Below, one piece after another: positions 9,992 to 20,416 of a DNA stretch of 22,026 bases. The notes below the pieces were generated by a model. The model worked only from the letters and a program-made list of their open reading frames with translations, ran no database searches and had not been told where the DNA came from. A program made the translations under genes and the position numbers. Numbering within the stretch: the stretch's first letter is position 1; every line of letters starts with the position of its first letter. This DNA comes from Pigoraptor vietnamica (Eukaryota > Opisthokonta > Filasterea): assembly GCA_943704525.1 (NCBI GenBank), contig CALSCQ010001783.1:2703-24728 (forward strand), read 5' to 3'.

Positions 9992-10730
9992 ATGGCGAGT
10001 GTGTCTTCAACCATTGCTCTCACATGGCCCACTACAGCCGCAGTTGCGTCCGTGGACGGAGAAGAAGAAGACAAATAGTGACGGCTGTGCCAGTCACGCT
10101 GTCGGCTTCCATCGCCGTGCCTGTCGTGCTGTTGGGTTCCCAGAGTATGTTATTCTATATCTCGGTCGAATGCACGACTCCCATTGCGATAGGGCGCTTG
10201 CGATGCGAAGCGTGCGGGTCGTGTGGAGTTTGTGCGGTGGTTTCGGGCGATTGAGGCACTGTTACGAGCGATACATGCCGTTGCCGCGGACGCCTCGCGT
10301 GTTGCGTATACTCTCAATATCGCCAACGTCCGCACCAACGCGTATTAGATTGACGAAGGTAATAGGACTGAACACTGAGCCCCAGACGACCCGGCGAACT
10401 GGCTCATGATGTTGTTATAGGTAAAGCGATCGACGCTTCTCTCGGACCTTCAACGATGCAAACAAGACCTGGACGCTATGAATGCCGCGCTGAAAACGGC
10501 TGTGCCAGTTAATTGCGGAGATGCCGCGCTTGCCCGCCGCTGCGCTTGTAAAGTCGTGCTACGTCAAGCAGTGGGATTTGCGCCAATGCTTCACTACGGT
10601 GCGCCGTCACGACAGCCCGCCCCCGCCGTGCTCATCTCAATCCCAGTACACGTTCAGACGACCAATGAAGAGCCCCATTTTACTAGTCAATTTCACGAAC
10701 CTCTTCACGGGTAAGGGTCCGCACGCTCCC
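9992..10730 (+). other. Doubtful plus-strand coding region, unrecognised
   Basis: Several short stretches look coding but do not chain cleanly. An ATG at 9992 in good context opens 28 codons to TAG at 10076. In the same frame, 10190-10348 reads a helical segment containing RVEFVRWFRAIEALLRAIHA and ends at TAG. A third, from 10421 after ...ttatag, reads STLLSDLQRCKQDLDAMNAA. A phase-0 splice from gtccgc (10328) to 10421 would link the last two. It may be a small helical protein, a decayed gene or chance. I recognise no family. Confidence 0.25.
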
Positions 10731-10758
10731 ACAATTACACTCGTAGATAGAGAACAGC

Positions 10759-10797
10759 CAACACACACACACACACACGTCACACACGCACACACAT
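10759..10797. repeat. CA-rich microsatellite
   Basis: Imperfect CA repeats broken by gt and gc steps, in the spacer downstream of the kinase-like gene. No coding evidence. Confidence 0.85.
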
Positions 10798-10947
10798 GCG
10801 AGCGCGCATAACACACAGTTACATGGACCATAAGAGCAATATCACAGCAAGCTTGCGCCGTCACCCGCTCACATTCGCCACATGAAAAGCAGCCGGCAGA
10901 CAAGTCATGTCAGACTGTTTCCATTACAGTGAATGGAGCAACTCACG

Positions 10948-12769
10948 TCAACCCTCTCCAGCGCAGTGCCTCCGCATCGCCTCGACCGCAGACACGACGG
11001 CCTCGCGCTGCCAAAAATGGCACAGGTCATAGAAGGGGGCGCCGTTCTTCCACTCCTGCGCCGCCCGCAGACGCCGCGAGTTTTTGACCGCGGCCGCCCA
11101 CTCCCAGAACAGCGCGTTCTTGCGCTGGTACCAAAATCACACCGTGCACATGTGCACGCATGCCTCCAGGTCGTCCTCTGCCGAGAGGGTCGGCGGCCTG
11201 TCGAGCATCGCAGTTTCGAGCCACCGGTCAGACGCGTACTCCCAGTGGGTGCTCCGCATGTCTTCCCCCTCCTTACCCGAGGACGACCAGTCGACGAGCA
11301 CAAACGAGGGCTCCGATTCCACCGCCAGAATGTTCGACGGCGCAATGTCGCCGTGGACCACTCCCCGCCTGTGGACCTCCTTCAGCAGCGCGTACAGCTC
11401 GCGAAAGTGGGAAAACTTTGACAGGCCCGTGGGAAGCCCGACTGGCCGCACGAGGGCCCCCGCCATGTTGTCATAGCGAGAATCCTCCCGCTCCCACCCC
11501 TCGATAATCTCGGGTACGCAAAAGTTGCCCACGCGCAAGCCCTGCAGCAACGCCAGCGCCGTGGCCTCCGGCTCGGGGCCGTAGCGGTACAGCTTGAGCA
11601 CGGCGTCTTTCCCGTCGTCATATGCGATCCTGTACGCGAGGGACGAGTGGCCACGCCCCAGGAACTCGCAGATGCCCTTCATCCTTCGGTCGGCGTGCGC
11701 CGGAATGCTGACATGCGTGAGGCGCTGCTGTCGGTTGCTACGCAGCACGTGGAGAAAGAGGGACGCGGCTTCGTCGCACACGACATCAGTGCCGCTCGAT
11801 GCAGAGAGCCACGGCAGTTGCTTGCCCACACGCAGCCACAGCTGTTCGCCGTAGCCGAGGAGGTACTCGAGGTGGCACACGCGCGTCTCCGTGTAGACGA
11901 GCACGGGCAACACCCCGCTGCACAGCAGAGTCGAAAACGACGCAAGCACAGCCTCCGCATGCCCCCCAATCTGTCCCACAAGCAGCGCGTTACTCCCCAG
12001 CGGCCCAGGGCCGGCGTCGTCGTCCGTGACGAGCTTGACCATCGCACGCGCGTTGGGGTACACCTCGAGGGCCTCCGGGGCGTAGACGATAGCGTCCATG
12101 GAAAACGTGCCGGAGTTCGCCTTCCTCGCGTCCCCGCGGTACTTGAACCTGCCTTCTGCGACCACGTGCTCGTCGGCGAGGAGGACGCACAGCGCGGCGC
12201 GCATGCGGTCCGCACGGTCACCGCCGCCGTCGTCACCCAGTGCGGAGAGTGTCTTCGCGAACGCTTCAAACGCCGCGCGGACGTGCGCATTCAGACTTTC
12301 ACTTGCCGCATCTCCCGTGAGATCCACGCTCCGAACCTTCGACAGCAGCGTCGACCCGCGCTGTTCGTCCTGCACCGCCTCCAGCGTGCCCGCGCCCCGC
12401 AGTGACGAAGACTGCGCCTCCAACCGCGCGCCAATGTCCTCATACATTCTCATCGCGGAAGCAAGGAGTCTGTTACACCTCTTGCGTCCTGGTCGCCGCA
12501 CTCTTGCGCTGTGCGTCGGCGGCCGCAAGGCGTGCCGTGGCACGGTGATCCACTTCCTTCACGAGGTCCGTAATGGTCGCGACTGCGGAGTCGACGCACG
12601 CCAGCACCCTCGCAGCGCGGGAATCTTCTCCCACTTCGTGCAAATGGGCGGCCACTTCCAAGAGCTCGTACATGCTCTGCTGCACGCGCGCCACGCTCTC
12701 CTTACCTGTGGCGTCGGGCAGAGGGGAGGCAGCCGCGGACACGGGCTGCGTGGGCGAACTTGTCTCCAT
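10948..12769 (-). CDS. Crinkler/FunK1-like kinase with possible nuclease-like N-terminus and an in-frame TGA
   Basis: Exon 1 is 12769-12479 (residues 1-97, helical, MYELLEVAAHLHE). A 67-nt phase-0 intron (gtgtaa...gcgcag, containing TAA) leads to exon 2, 12411-10948. Residues about 180-300 recall the PD-(D/E)xK-like region preceding Crinkler and FunK1 kinases (Asp203, Lys223; the usual Glu is not obvious). The kinase-like part has a Gly loop GRGHSS (348-353), Lys370 in AVLKLYR, HGDIAPSN (450-457) in place of HRDxxxxN, and DWS (471-473) in place of DFG, as in this family. Codon 522 (11139-11137) is TGA, yet the same frame continues for 62 sense codons with NALFWEWAAA and FYDLCHFW, typical of a kinase C-lobe end, to TGA at 10950-10948. 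Either the gene is newly disabled, TGA is read through, a tiny splice removes it, or the base is wrong. An alternative 217-nt intron (gtaagg at 12705 to ccag at 12489) also fits phase. Function is unknown; relatives include secreted effectors and intracellular kinases. Confidence 0.72.
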
Positions 12770-12797
12770 TGATACTTGCGTGCGTGTTGAATAAACT

Positions 12798-12835
12798 ATG
12801 TGTGTGTGTCGGTGTGTGTTTAATGTGGTTTTTTT

Positions 12836-12870
<35 letters not shown>

Positions 12871-12902
12871 CAGATCGTGTGCGTGTGGTGTGGTGTGTGT
12901 GT
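12798..12902. repeat. GT microsatellite with a T-tract, upstream of the kinase-like gene
   Basis: GT-rich sequence is interrupted by a run of T (about 12828-12840), then a clean GT block to about 12868, then imperfect GT to 12902. It lies in the 334-nt spacer (12770-13103) between the kinase-like gene start and the 3' end of the TSP1 protein gene. No gene is seen in that spacer. Confidence 0.9.
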
Positions 12903-13054
12903 AACGAAGCGATTATTTACTGTCCAGTCTATTAGGAGAAAAAAAAAGAAAATACCCAGTCCGGCAAGTGGCGTCACAGTCTGCCAAGAGCCGACCGGCT
13001 CAGGCTCAGCAGTATGCGATTCTCCGTGTTCATTGTAACAGCGCAGTGCGTCTT

Positions 13055-13060
13055 TTTATT
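13055..13060 (-). terminator. AATAAA polyadenylation signal of the TSP1 surface protein gene
   Basis: On the minus strand AATAAA lies 43 nt after the TAA stop at 13106-13104, a normal distance for a eukaryotic poly(A) signal. It is the only clear AATAAA near a gene end in the window, so its use is likely but unproven. Confidence 0.55.
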
Positions 13061-13103
13061 CCCCTTCATGTGCATGCGTCGGCCATCCAAGCGTCGGCGT
13101 CGG

Positions 13104-16100
13104 TTAGCAGTCTTCTCCCGCCGCGTACGACGGGTGGGTGAATGTCCGCGGGCGCGCTTCGCCAGCGTCCACTTCGGCTGCGGGAACAAGTGCCGCCTGC
13201 GACTGGCTGCCACGCAGGTCGTTCTTGGGCATGCTCGCAGTGCGCAATTCGTCAGGCCGCGACCCCTTCAGCGCCCTGGAAAGGCGCAGAGAAGGGGAGG
13301 GTGTAAATGTCGGTGTGTCGGGACAGTACACTGCCCGGGGTCCTATACATTTACTGCAAGCAACTTTTGACCGCGCAACACCCACCCACATACAGGCGCG
13401 CCACAAACAGTTCTTTCTCGCCCCATACCACGGACATGCAACCATAGCTACACACTCACCTCTGTCGCCTGTAATACCACACGGCAGCGCTGACGAGTGC
13501 CACGCCGGCGACCGCGCCAATCGCCGCACCCGCAGCAGCGCCGGCATTGCTCGAGCCACCGCTGCCGCCCGAAGGCATGAGCTGTGGCGCGGCATCCTGC
13601 ACGAAACAGCGTCAGCGAATGAGGAAGGACATCCACAACTCAGCGCAGTAGAAGGTCCAAAGAGAAGACGATAATGCGAAATGGCGGGGTGAAGCCGTCT
13701 CCCCCCCCATTTTTCCTGGTTACCCCTGTAAGTAACAGGCGCACGGCCTTGCCTCAGTTGAGCGACGTACCTGCGTGGCGTACGCCTCGCCCGCCTGAAC
13801 GTTGGACGTTGAAACACCCGCCGATGCTGCGATGGTGGGCGCATCCTGTCGCACGGCCGCAAGCACGCTCGCACTGGGGACGACGGGGCCATTCGCACCC
13901 GACGTCGCGTAGAAAATGACGACAATGGCGCCCGTCTCGTCCACCGTGACATCGACCACACTCACGTCGACGGCGTCGTCTGCCGCGCGCGCCCTGACGG
14001 CAAGGGCGTGTGCATCCACGATATCACGACGGCGCGTCGCGTGGGCTTTGAGAGCGTCGAGAATGGCGGCCTTAATCAATGGGAGAATGTTTGCTCGGAA
14101 GCTGTCGAGCGAGAGCCCTGTGCCGGCGAAGCGCAGCTGCACGGCATTCTTTGCGCGGTCGGCGCTGAGAATTGCGGGCGGAGGGCGCTTGGGCGGGATA
14201 GGCGGCGGTGCCACCACCGTTGTGGACGCGGACGATGTCTGCGGACGCGCACTCGATGTCGGGGCCACTGGCGATGACGGCTGCACTTGCGATTGGGTCG
14301 TCTTGCCCGCAGCGGACGAGTCACTTGTTGCAGAAGTGGCCACGGACTGTTGGCGAGAAGCCGTTGTCGTCGTCTGCGACTTGGATGATGAGTCGACGGA
14401 GGGGCGCGCAGCGGTGGACGTCGGGGCCACCGGAGGTGCCGTGCTGGCCACCTTCTGGCTCGACGACAGAACGGACACGTCGATGGGTGCCGACGCCGAG
14501 GATTTCGCAGCGGTCGCGGACGCAACGGCAGAGGATGACGTGGCCAGCACAGACTTCGTGCTGAACGAGGGCTGCGTGGCGGTAAACGACGTCGGGAAAA
14601 CCGAAGATGCCGCGGGCACGCTCGACGAACGAATTGGCGAAGGGTTGGACGAAGAGGGTTGCACGGCGGTGGAGGAGGGCTGCTGGGGTTGCGACGCTAC
14701 TGACGACGCCGCAGAATTGCTCGCGGCGATCGTGCGCGTCGACGACTGGACAGCCTGGGATGATCCCCCGCCGACGGCCGCGCTAGTGCCCACGCTAGTG
14801 GCCGCGCTGGTAGGCACCGGCTGCTGCAGAGTGAAGGCGGTGCAGTTGCCGTCGTTGCCGAGGACCGTGCTGGGCGGGCAGCTGTCCACGCAGATGCCGT
14901 CGAAGCGGCCATACGCGCACGCGGTGCACTGTGCCGGCGATGGGCCCTTGCACGACGTGGGCGTCTTGCAGCTCGGGTGGCAGGAAACGCACGCGCCTCC
15001 CGAATAAAAGCACACGGAGAACGGCTGCGAGAAGGCCGCGTTGCTCGCGTTCGCCGCTGATGCCACGCGAACGACGACGGCGGTGCCCGGCACAGCGGCG
15101 GACAAGAGAGCCCACGTGTACGTGCCCGTGTTCGCGACGCTCGTTGTCGTCACGTTTGCCCACACGCCGTTCGTCCATCGGACGGCGATTGACACGCGTC
15201 CGTAGGGGTCTCCGCCCGTCCAGCGCACCGTCACAGAGCCGTTCTGCGGCGCGACGAGCGTGCAGAGCGGCTCGGTCACGGCCACGGGGTAATCGTCGCA
15301 CGATTGCGTGTTGCACGTGCGCGTCGTCGCCATGTCGGCCGCAGTGCCGGGGCACAGCGAGGGATCGACCGTAGCGCCGGACTTGCTCGAGCGGCACGTG
15401 ACGTTGCGCGTCTGCACACCTCCGCCGCACACGCGAGAGCAGGCCGTCCACGGCGTCGTTTCGTTGAGGAACGTTTCCGGGATGCACGGCTGCGTATTGC
15501 GCCCGTGGGGTCCCTCTTTGGCTCGTACGTGCCGTCGGAGGGGTAGTTGCCGTCGTTGCGCTCGCACACGTCGTCCGTGCACGTCGTGAGCGTCCCGTCG
15601 GGTTTTCCCAGCTGCTGCGCTTGGCAGTAGTACTTGCGATACTGCGTCCCTCCGCCGCACGACTTCGAGCACTGCGTCGACTCGGCTTGGGAAATTGTCC
15701 AGTGCGCGTTCATGCAGGACGTCTGGCACGGGCGAGCCTGCGACGGGGCCGCCACGGGGCTGCCGGGCAGACAGCAGTAGTCGTAGTTGCAGCCGAAAGT
15801 ACCGACGCCGCTGTACACGAACCCGCAAAACTCCTCGTTCCTGTCGACCGACGACGGCAAGCACCGGCACCCGCCGTTCTGCAGGGCGATGGCCTGGTTG
15901 CCGCCGCACGGGTACGAGCCGCACGGGATCACGTTGCACGCAAACTGCTGCGAGGCCTCGGCAGGAATGGGCGCGTTTGCGGCGACGCAGAGAGAGGCGT
16001 CGACGGCGCCCACGAGGCTGGACATGCACTGAAGCGCGCGCGAGCGAGTGCCTCCTCCGCATATCTTCGTGCACGGCGTCCAGTCGCCGAGCGCGTACGA

Positions 16101-18479
16101 ATAGTTTGCCTTGAGCGTTCCGTCGACGGAAAAGGAGTCCGACACGGCAAAGTTCGACGGGTCCGACGACGACGAGACGACCACGGAAACGGTGCCCGCG
16201 TTCGGGAAACCCTGGGGGACGATCCACCCGAACGCGCCGTTGTTGCCGAACCCCTTCGCGGGGATGCCGAGACCCTGCAGCCACGCGCCAGTGCTGCCCA
16301 ATCTGTACGCGATGCCGACCATGCCACCGGTCGCGCCGCCCGTCCACCGAATGGGAATCGTCTCGCCCGTGAGATACGCCTTCGCACGCGACAGGGTCGA
16401 CGAGAAAGCGATGCGAGGCTCCGGCGGGACGCACGACGTGGCGACGGTCCCGACGCACGCGACACTGGACGATTGGCACGCAGAGTTGCACCACGAGCAC
16501 CCGGGCTGCGCAAGGCAGGCGCCGCATGCTTGCAGGGACGGACAGTTCGACGCCGGCGCTGTGGTCGCGGGCTCCGTCGAACCGCTGTTGACGGGAAGCT
16601 GGCTCAGAACGCTCGTCGTCGCCGTCGTCGAAGTCGTCGTTCCGGGCTTGGAAGGCGCGCCGGCGGTTGTTGCCGGCGCGACTGCGGTCGTTGACTTTGG
16701 GGGCGCAAAGAGGCAGCCATTCGACCACTTTGTCGAGTCGATCAGGTTGAACGTCTTTGTCGCGGGGAGCCCCATGTCCTTGCCAACTATGGTAAACGCG
16801 CCGACGTTGCCTATATAGGGAAGGTCGATGCCCGGGAAGCGGATCTCGCCAAGTGTCGCCGCAAAGTCGAGGCCGTACGTCCACAGGTACGCAATCTGCG
16901 TGCTCGTCGAGCACTTCGTCAGGTCACCCGCGGCGAGGTCCAGTTGCAGCCACGGCAAGAGCTCCAGCTTGATGGGAACAATCGCCTCGATGTTGACGTC
17001 GACTGTCGGGACGAGCGTGACGCGCAGGGACGCGTGGCCCTCGGCGTGGAATTTGAACGGCTGCTGCTGGAAGCCCGTCCCGCCGACCCTCCGAATGTAC
17101 TGCAGCGCGGCATTGCGCGACGGAATGGTGCAACCGATGGAGACGGAGCGGTCGTACGAGAAGCCCCACGAGGCCAGCGCGATGGCGTCTGCGGATGCCT
17201 TCGCGCGAACAAAGAACGACGCCGACGACGATATGACGATGGGAAGGGGACCGAGCGCGAAGGAAATGGTGGGCAGCGAGTACGACGAGCCAATCTGCCG
17301 CACCCACTCGCGGTCGAACTTGTAGCTCGCTTCGGCGCTGAGTTCGGCGCGGAACGTGAGCGAACCCTCGACGAGAAACTGGAATCGCTCGATCCACACG
17401 GCACCGCCCTCACACCCAAACAGGCACCAGAGTATCTGCGTGCGCACGAGCAGCTGGAAGGAGACGGCGACGGTGCCTCGCGCGTAGCACGTCGTGCAGC
17501 GGACAACCGCGTCGTACGTCCCAAAGTCCAGTCGCCCGAACCACAGCGATTGCAGGTCGATGCCGCCGCCGACGTGCAAGATCTCCACGTCCTTCTGCGC
17601 CGCAGTGCCCGTCGCCGTGTCGTAGTTGAAATTGAAGAGCTCCCACGAATTTGACTTGTCGATGTTGATGTCGCGCCGCTTGCGGAAGATGCGCTGCGCG
17701 TGGTCGCTCTCGAGCAGTCCGTCGGTCGTCGCGGGGACGGTGCGCCTGGCGTGATTGAGGCTTCCGGGCGTAATCGTCACGTGAATGTCCGAGTCGCCGA
17801 GGCAACCGAGCACCGACGTCACCTCCGCCCACAGCGAAACGCGACGCGCGGGAAGACCGCGCTCGGAGGGCTTGTTCTCGTCATGTGCGCCGTCGGGGTG
17901 AGGAGCAGCCGCGATGACCTTGAGGTACATGGCCGTGTTGCCGTCGGCCTGTGAGCGGAGGCAGCGCCACGCGGGATCAATCGCAATAATCGGGCGCAAT
18001 CCTTCCCGTCGCACGTGCTCGCCGTCGGCAAAAAAGTCCTTTCCGTTCGACTGTGGCGATTCGGAGGGGGTGCCCAGCGACCTCGCGAAGGCGGCCGCAT
18101 TGTGTGCGACGTCAAACGTGACATCAAGGCGAACGACGGACGCTGTTTCGCCGCGCGCGGACGTGGGCACGCACTGCACGTCAATCACACCGCGAAAGCG
18201 GGACAGATCGACCACGTGCTTGTAAACGCGGCCGAGGAATCGGACGGTCGAAATCGAGCCGTCGTCGCCGTATTCTTCCACCGTGTGATTATAGAACCAA
18301 AACGCGCCTTCGTCGCGAAGAGGAGTCGCGAGGGGATGCGTGCCGAGGCCGCTCAACGGCGTGAGATCGGCGTCTGATTGCAGTGACGCAGGCAGTCCCA
18401 CGCACGGTTGGAAAGCGCTGCACACCAACAAGAGGGCTGTCACGAGGACAGCGACCAACGCCGCACTCGCACGCGGCAT
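13104..18479 (-). CDS. Type I surface protein with PSI-like, KNH-like, TSP1, furin-like and mucin-like regions (frame break near 15.5 kb)
   Basis: Long exon 18479-13771, then 13596-13460 and 13275-13104 (TAA). Signal peptide: residues 1-30. A beta-rich region (30-620) recalls domains of fungal secreted proteins but is not identified. A PSI-like Cys cluster (about 646) follows, then a KNH-like domain (GETIPIRWTGG, about 690-790), then TSP1 repeats with W-x-C and CGGGT(R/Q), interrupted by a Cys-rich insert. The frame then shifts by one base near 15510, and the other frame resumes with a third TSP1 (CSRVCGGGVQTR), a second KNH-like domain (SVTVRWTGG), a furin-like Cys-rich module, a roughly 210-residue Ser/Thr/Pro stalk (14190-14820) and a SEA-like region. 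The second exon encodes the TM helix (AIGAVAGVALVSAAVWYY), the last a 57-residue tail. About 1672 residues if one base is missing, 1645 if an 80-nt intron (15569-15490) is removed. Likely an adhesion or sensing receptor; ligand unknown. Confidence 0.8.
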
Positions 18480-19183
18480 CTTCACGTCTACGTCTGCATG
18501 TGACACGCGCACAGACAGCGCCTTGCAAGTGGGAGGCAATGTGTGCGCGTCCCTTCGCTTCTTCAGCAAAATGGTCCACCGGGCAGCGGACGCCCTGACT
18601 CACAAGGTACGCAGGAAACATGGCAAATCAGCCACGGATCCTCATGGCTGGCCGAATGGGTCGCTAAGTATGCACGAGGAGCGCGAGTTACGCCCACATG
18701 TCGACAACACGAATTCGTGTGACCGTGCGCCGGTGCGGGCCATTTCGTACCGATGTGGACCCCTCTCACACCTGGCCGTCCTGCAGGTTGAAAATCAGCG
18801 CTTGTGGCCTCATCGCCACCGGTCGAGTCTCAGGTCGCTAGTCGCGCTAGCTCCGAACGAATGCTCGAGGGGCCGCGGCCGGCGGTCCGGCGGCCCGGCG
18901 CGGCCGGCCGAGGTCAATTGCCCGGCCGCCGGCGGGGCGCACGGCCATCTCAGTCAGTCTCCGTCTCACCGGACGAACCGTGCCGGCTTCCACAGCACGC
19001 CCAAAACCGTCCTGCTTTATGGTGTGTAATGGGATCTAGTCGTGTCAATTGTGTTCTGTGTGTGTGTGTGTGTTTGTGTGTGGTGTGGGTATTGCAAGAA
19101 CGTGCGTACGTGCGGTCAATTGCCGGCCGTCCCTAAGACATGGCCGTAAAACAGAGACAATGAAGTGGTTAAGAGTTCTAATG
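18480..19183. other. Spacer between the TSP1 protein gene start and the UBE2T-like gene end
   Basis: No supported gene. It holds the presumed promoter of the minus-strand TSP1 protein gene, a very GC-rich self-complementary stretch at 18863-18937 built of ggccgg/ccggcgg units, and a GT-rich microsatellite at 19047-19086. I see no TATA box and no AATAAA for the UBE2T-like gene. Confidence 0.6.
19047..19086. repeat. Short GT microsatellite
   Basis: Imperfect GT run of about 40 nt in the spacer, close to the 3' end of the UBE2T-like gene. Confidence 0.85.
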
Positions 19184-20416
19184 TCATTCGGTCACTTCAG
19201 ATCGCAACCGTTTCCCCGCATTTTCCGTGTCGTCCTCGTCCGCCATTTCGTTAGATCTTCGCTTGAGCCTCTCTTGACCCTGCGCCGACAACGCGCCCTT
19301 TGTGTGCGGAACATTGTCGCCCTCCGCAACGACGGCCACGTTGGCCCCTGCTTCATTCAATGGCTGCGCGGTGTTGCAGGCAGTGTCAGTCAGTCTGCCT
19401 GGTGTAACAACGAGGAGTGCCCGCGACAGTGTGTCTGCTGTGTAACAGCGAAGAGTGGCCGAGACAGTCTGCCTGGAGCAACAACGTCATCGCGGCGTGC
19501 TAAAGTCAGTCGACAGCACATGTAGAGAACGGTCAGCACACGCACCGCGCGTCTCCCGTTGACGGTCAGGGCCATTGCGTGTGTGCGGGAGTGTCTCCTC
19601 GCACACTCGTCAAACGCCGCTCTGTTGTACTTGTACTGGCTCGACTGCAATGCCGAGGGAACACAATTACAATTACAAAAGTGTCCTTCAGTGGAACAAG
19701 GGCTGTTCTCAGAGACGCCTGCGTGTGCCAATGCAAGGCGCATGTGTACCCACAATGTCCGCCATGAGACCATCGTCCGGATTTGCTTCCGAGAGAAGCA
19801 GCTGAAGGGACGTAAGCACACTCGCGACGTTGTGGGAGGGGTTCCAGGCGCCCTTCGTGACGGAATGAATGAGACGAACGAGATTTGTGCGCTTGGAGTG
19901 CGTGCAGGACAGACGCGCGCATACCTTCGGCGGCATCTTGAGGATGTCGTGGCAGATGCGGCCCTCTCCGTCGATGTTCGGGTGGTAGATGGGAGTGACA
20001 AATCGCGCACGTGGCGCTTCAAAGGGGTATCTGTTACATTGCGGAGTCAGAGTCACTCAGCGCAAGGAATGCGACACGGCCCAACAAACCGAACACGAGG
20101 AGAGGTAAGACGATAAACGGGTCTCACCTTTCGGAAAGCTCAATGTCCACGCGAAAGACACCGCCCTCGTAGGGCGATCCCACCGGCCCTTGGATTGCTG
20201 CGAAACGGCGCACCATGTAACAATAAGCGCCAGTGTTCGTCCCACAGCGCAGTCGATATAGTCTTGCTCGCACACATGAAGATCTCACTGCCTCTGGAGA
20301 TACCCACACGCCTCAAAAAAGTCGATGCGGTCGTCCTTTTGCCAGCAACAGATGCCCTCTGGCATGGCGGCGGAGAGCTGCGCAAGCTCGCGCTTCATCC
20401 TAGCCGCACGCTGCAT
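19184..20416 (-). CDS. UBE2T-like ubiquitin-conjugating enzyme E2 (6 exons, 220 aa)
   Basis: Exons 20416-20308, 20197-20128, 20030-19925, 19852-19754, 19644-19546 and 19363-19184; phases 1, 2, 0, 0, 0; stop TGA. The start [11 protein letters not shown] equals the UBE2T opening. Then come [27 protein letters not shown], the HPN motif ([14 protein letters not shown]) with the catalytic Cys at residue 86, the same number as in human UBE2T, then [33 protein letters not shown] and [11 protein letters not shown]. The C-terminal exon is divergent, charged and ends KRLRSEVTE, with a possible nuclear signal. UBE2T is the E2 that monoubiquitinates FANCD2/FANCI with FANCL in Fanconi interstrand-crosslink repair; the role here is by homology. 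Human UBE2T is 197 residues, so the length fits. The last junction (19546/19363) is the least certain. Intron 5 contains short repeats. Confidence 0.92.
19393..19486. repeat. Degenerate repeat of about 35-40 nt in intron 5 of the UBE2T-like gene
   Basis: Units gtctgcctggtgtaacaacg... (19393), gtctgctgtgtaacagcg... (19433) and a partial gtctgcctggagcaacaacg (19467) share the core gtctgc, gtaaca, gag(t), gcccg(c/a) and gaca. They lie within the 19364-19545 intron. Confidence 0.75.

Noticed and set aside
11125-11142. An 18-nt intron as the firm explanation of the in-frame TGA
   Set aside because: All other introns here are at least 65 nt. I keep it only as one of several possibilities.
15510-16914. 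Upstream part of the 1064-codon minus-strand open frame 13720-16914
   Set aside because: From 15510 to 16914 it is an Arg-rich wrong-frame shadow of the true frame, which carries the KNH-like and TSP1 motifs. Only 13771-15509 of it is coding.
18340-19029. A 229-residue plus-strand frame over the start of the surface protein gene
   Set aside because: It is antisense to the signal-peptide exon and shows only shadow-like Arg/Ser-rich sequence.
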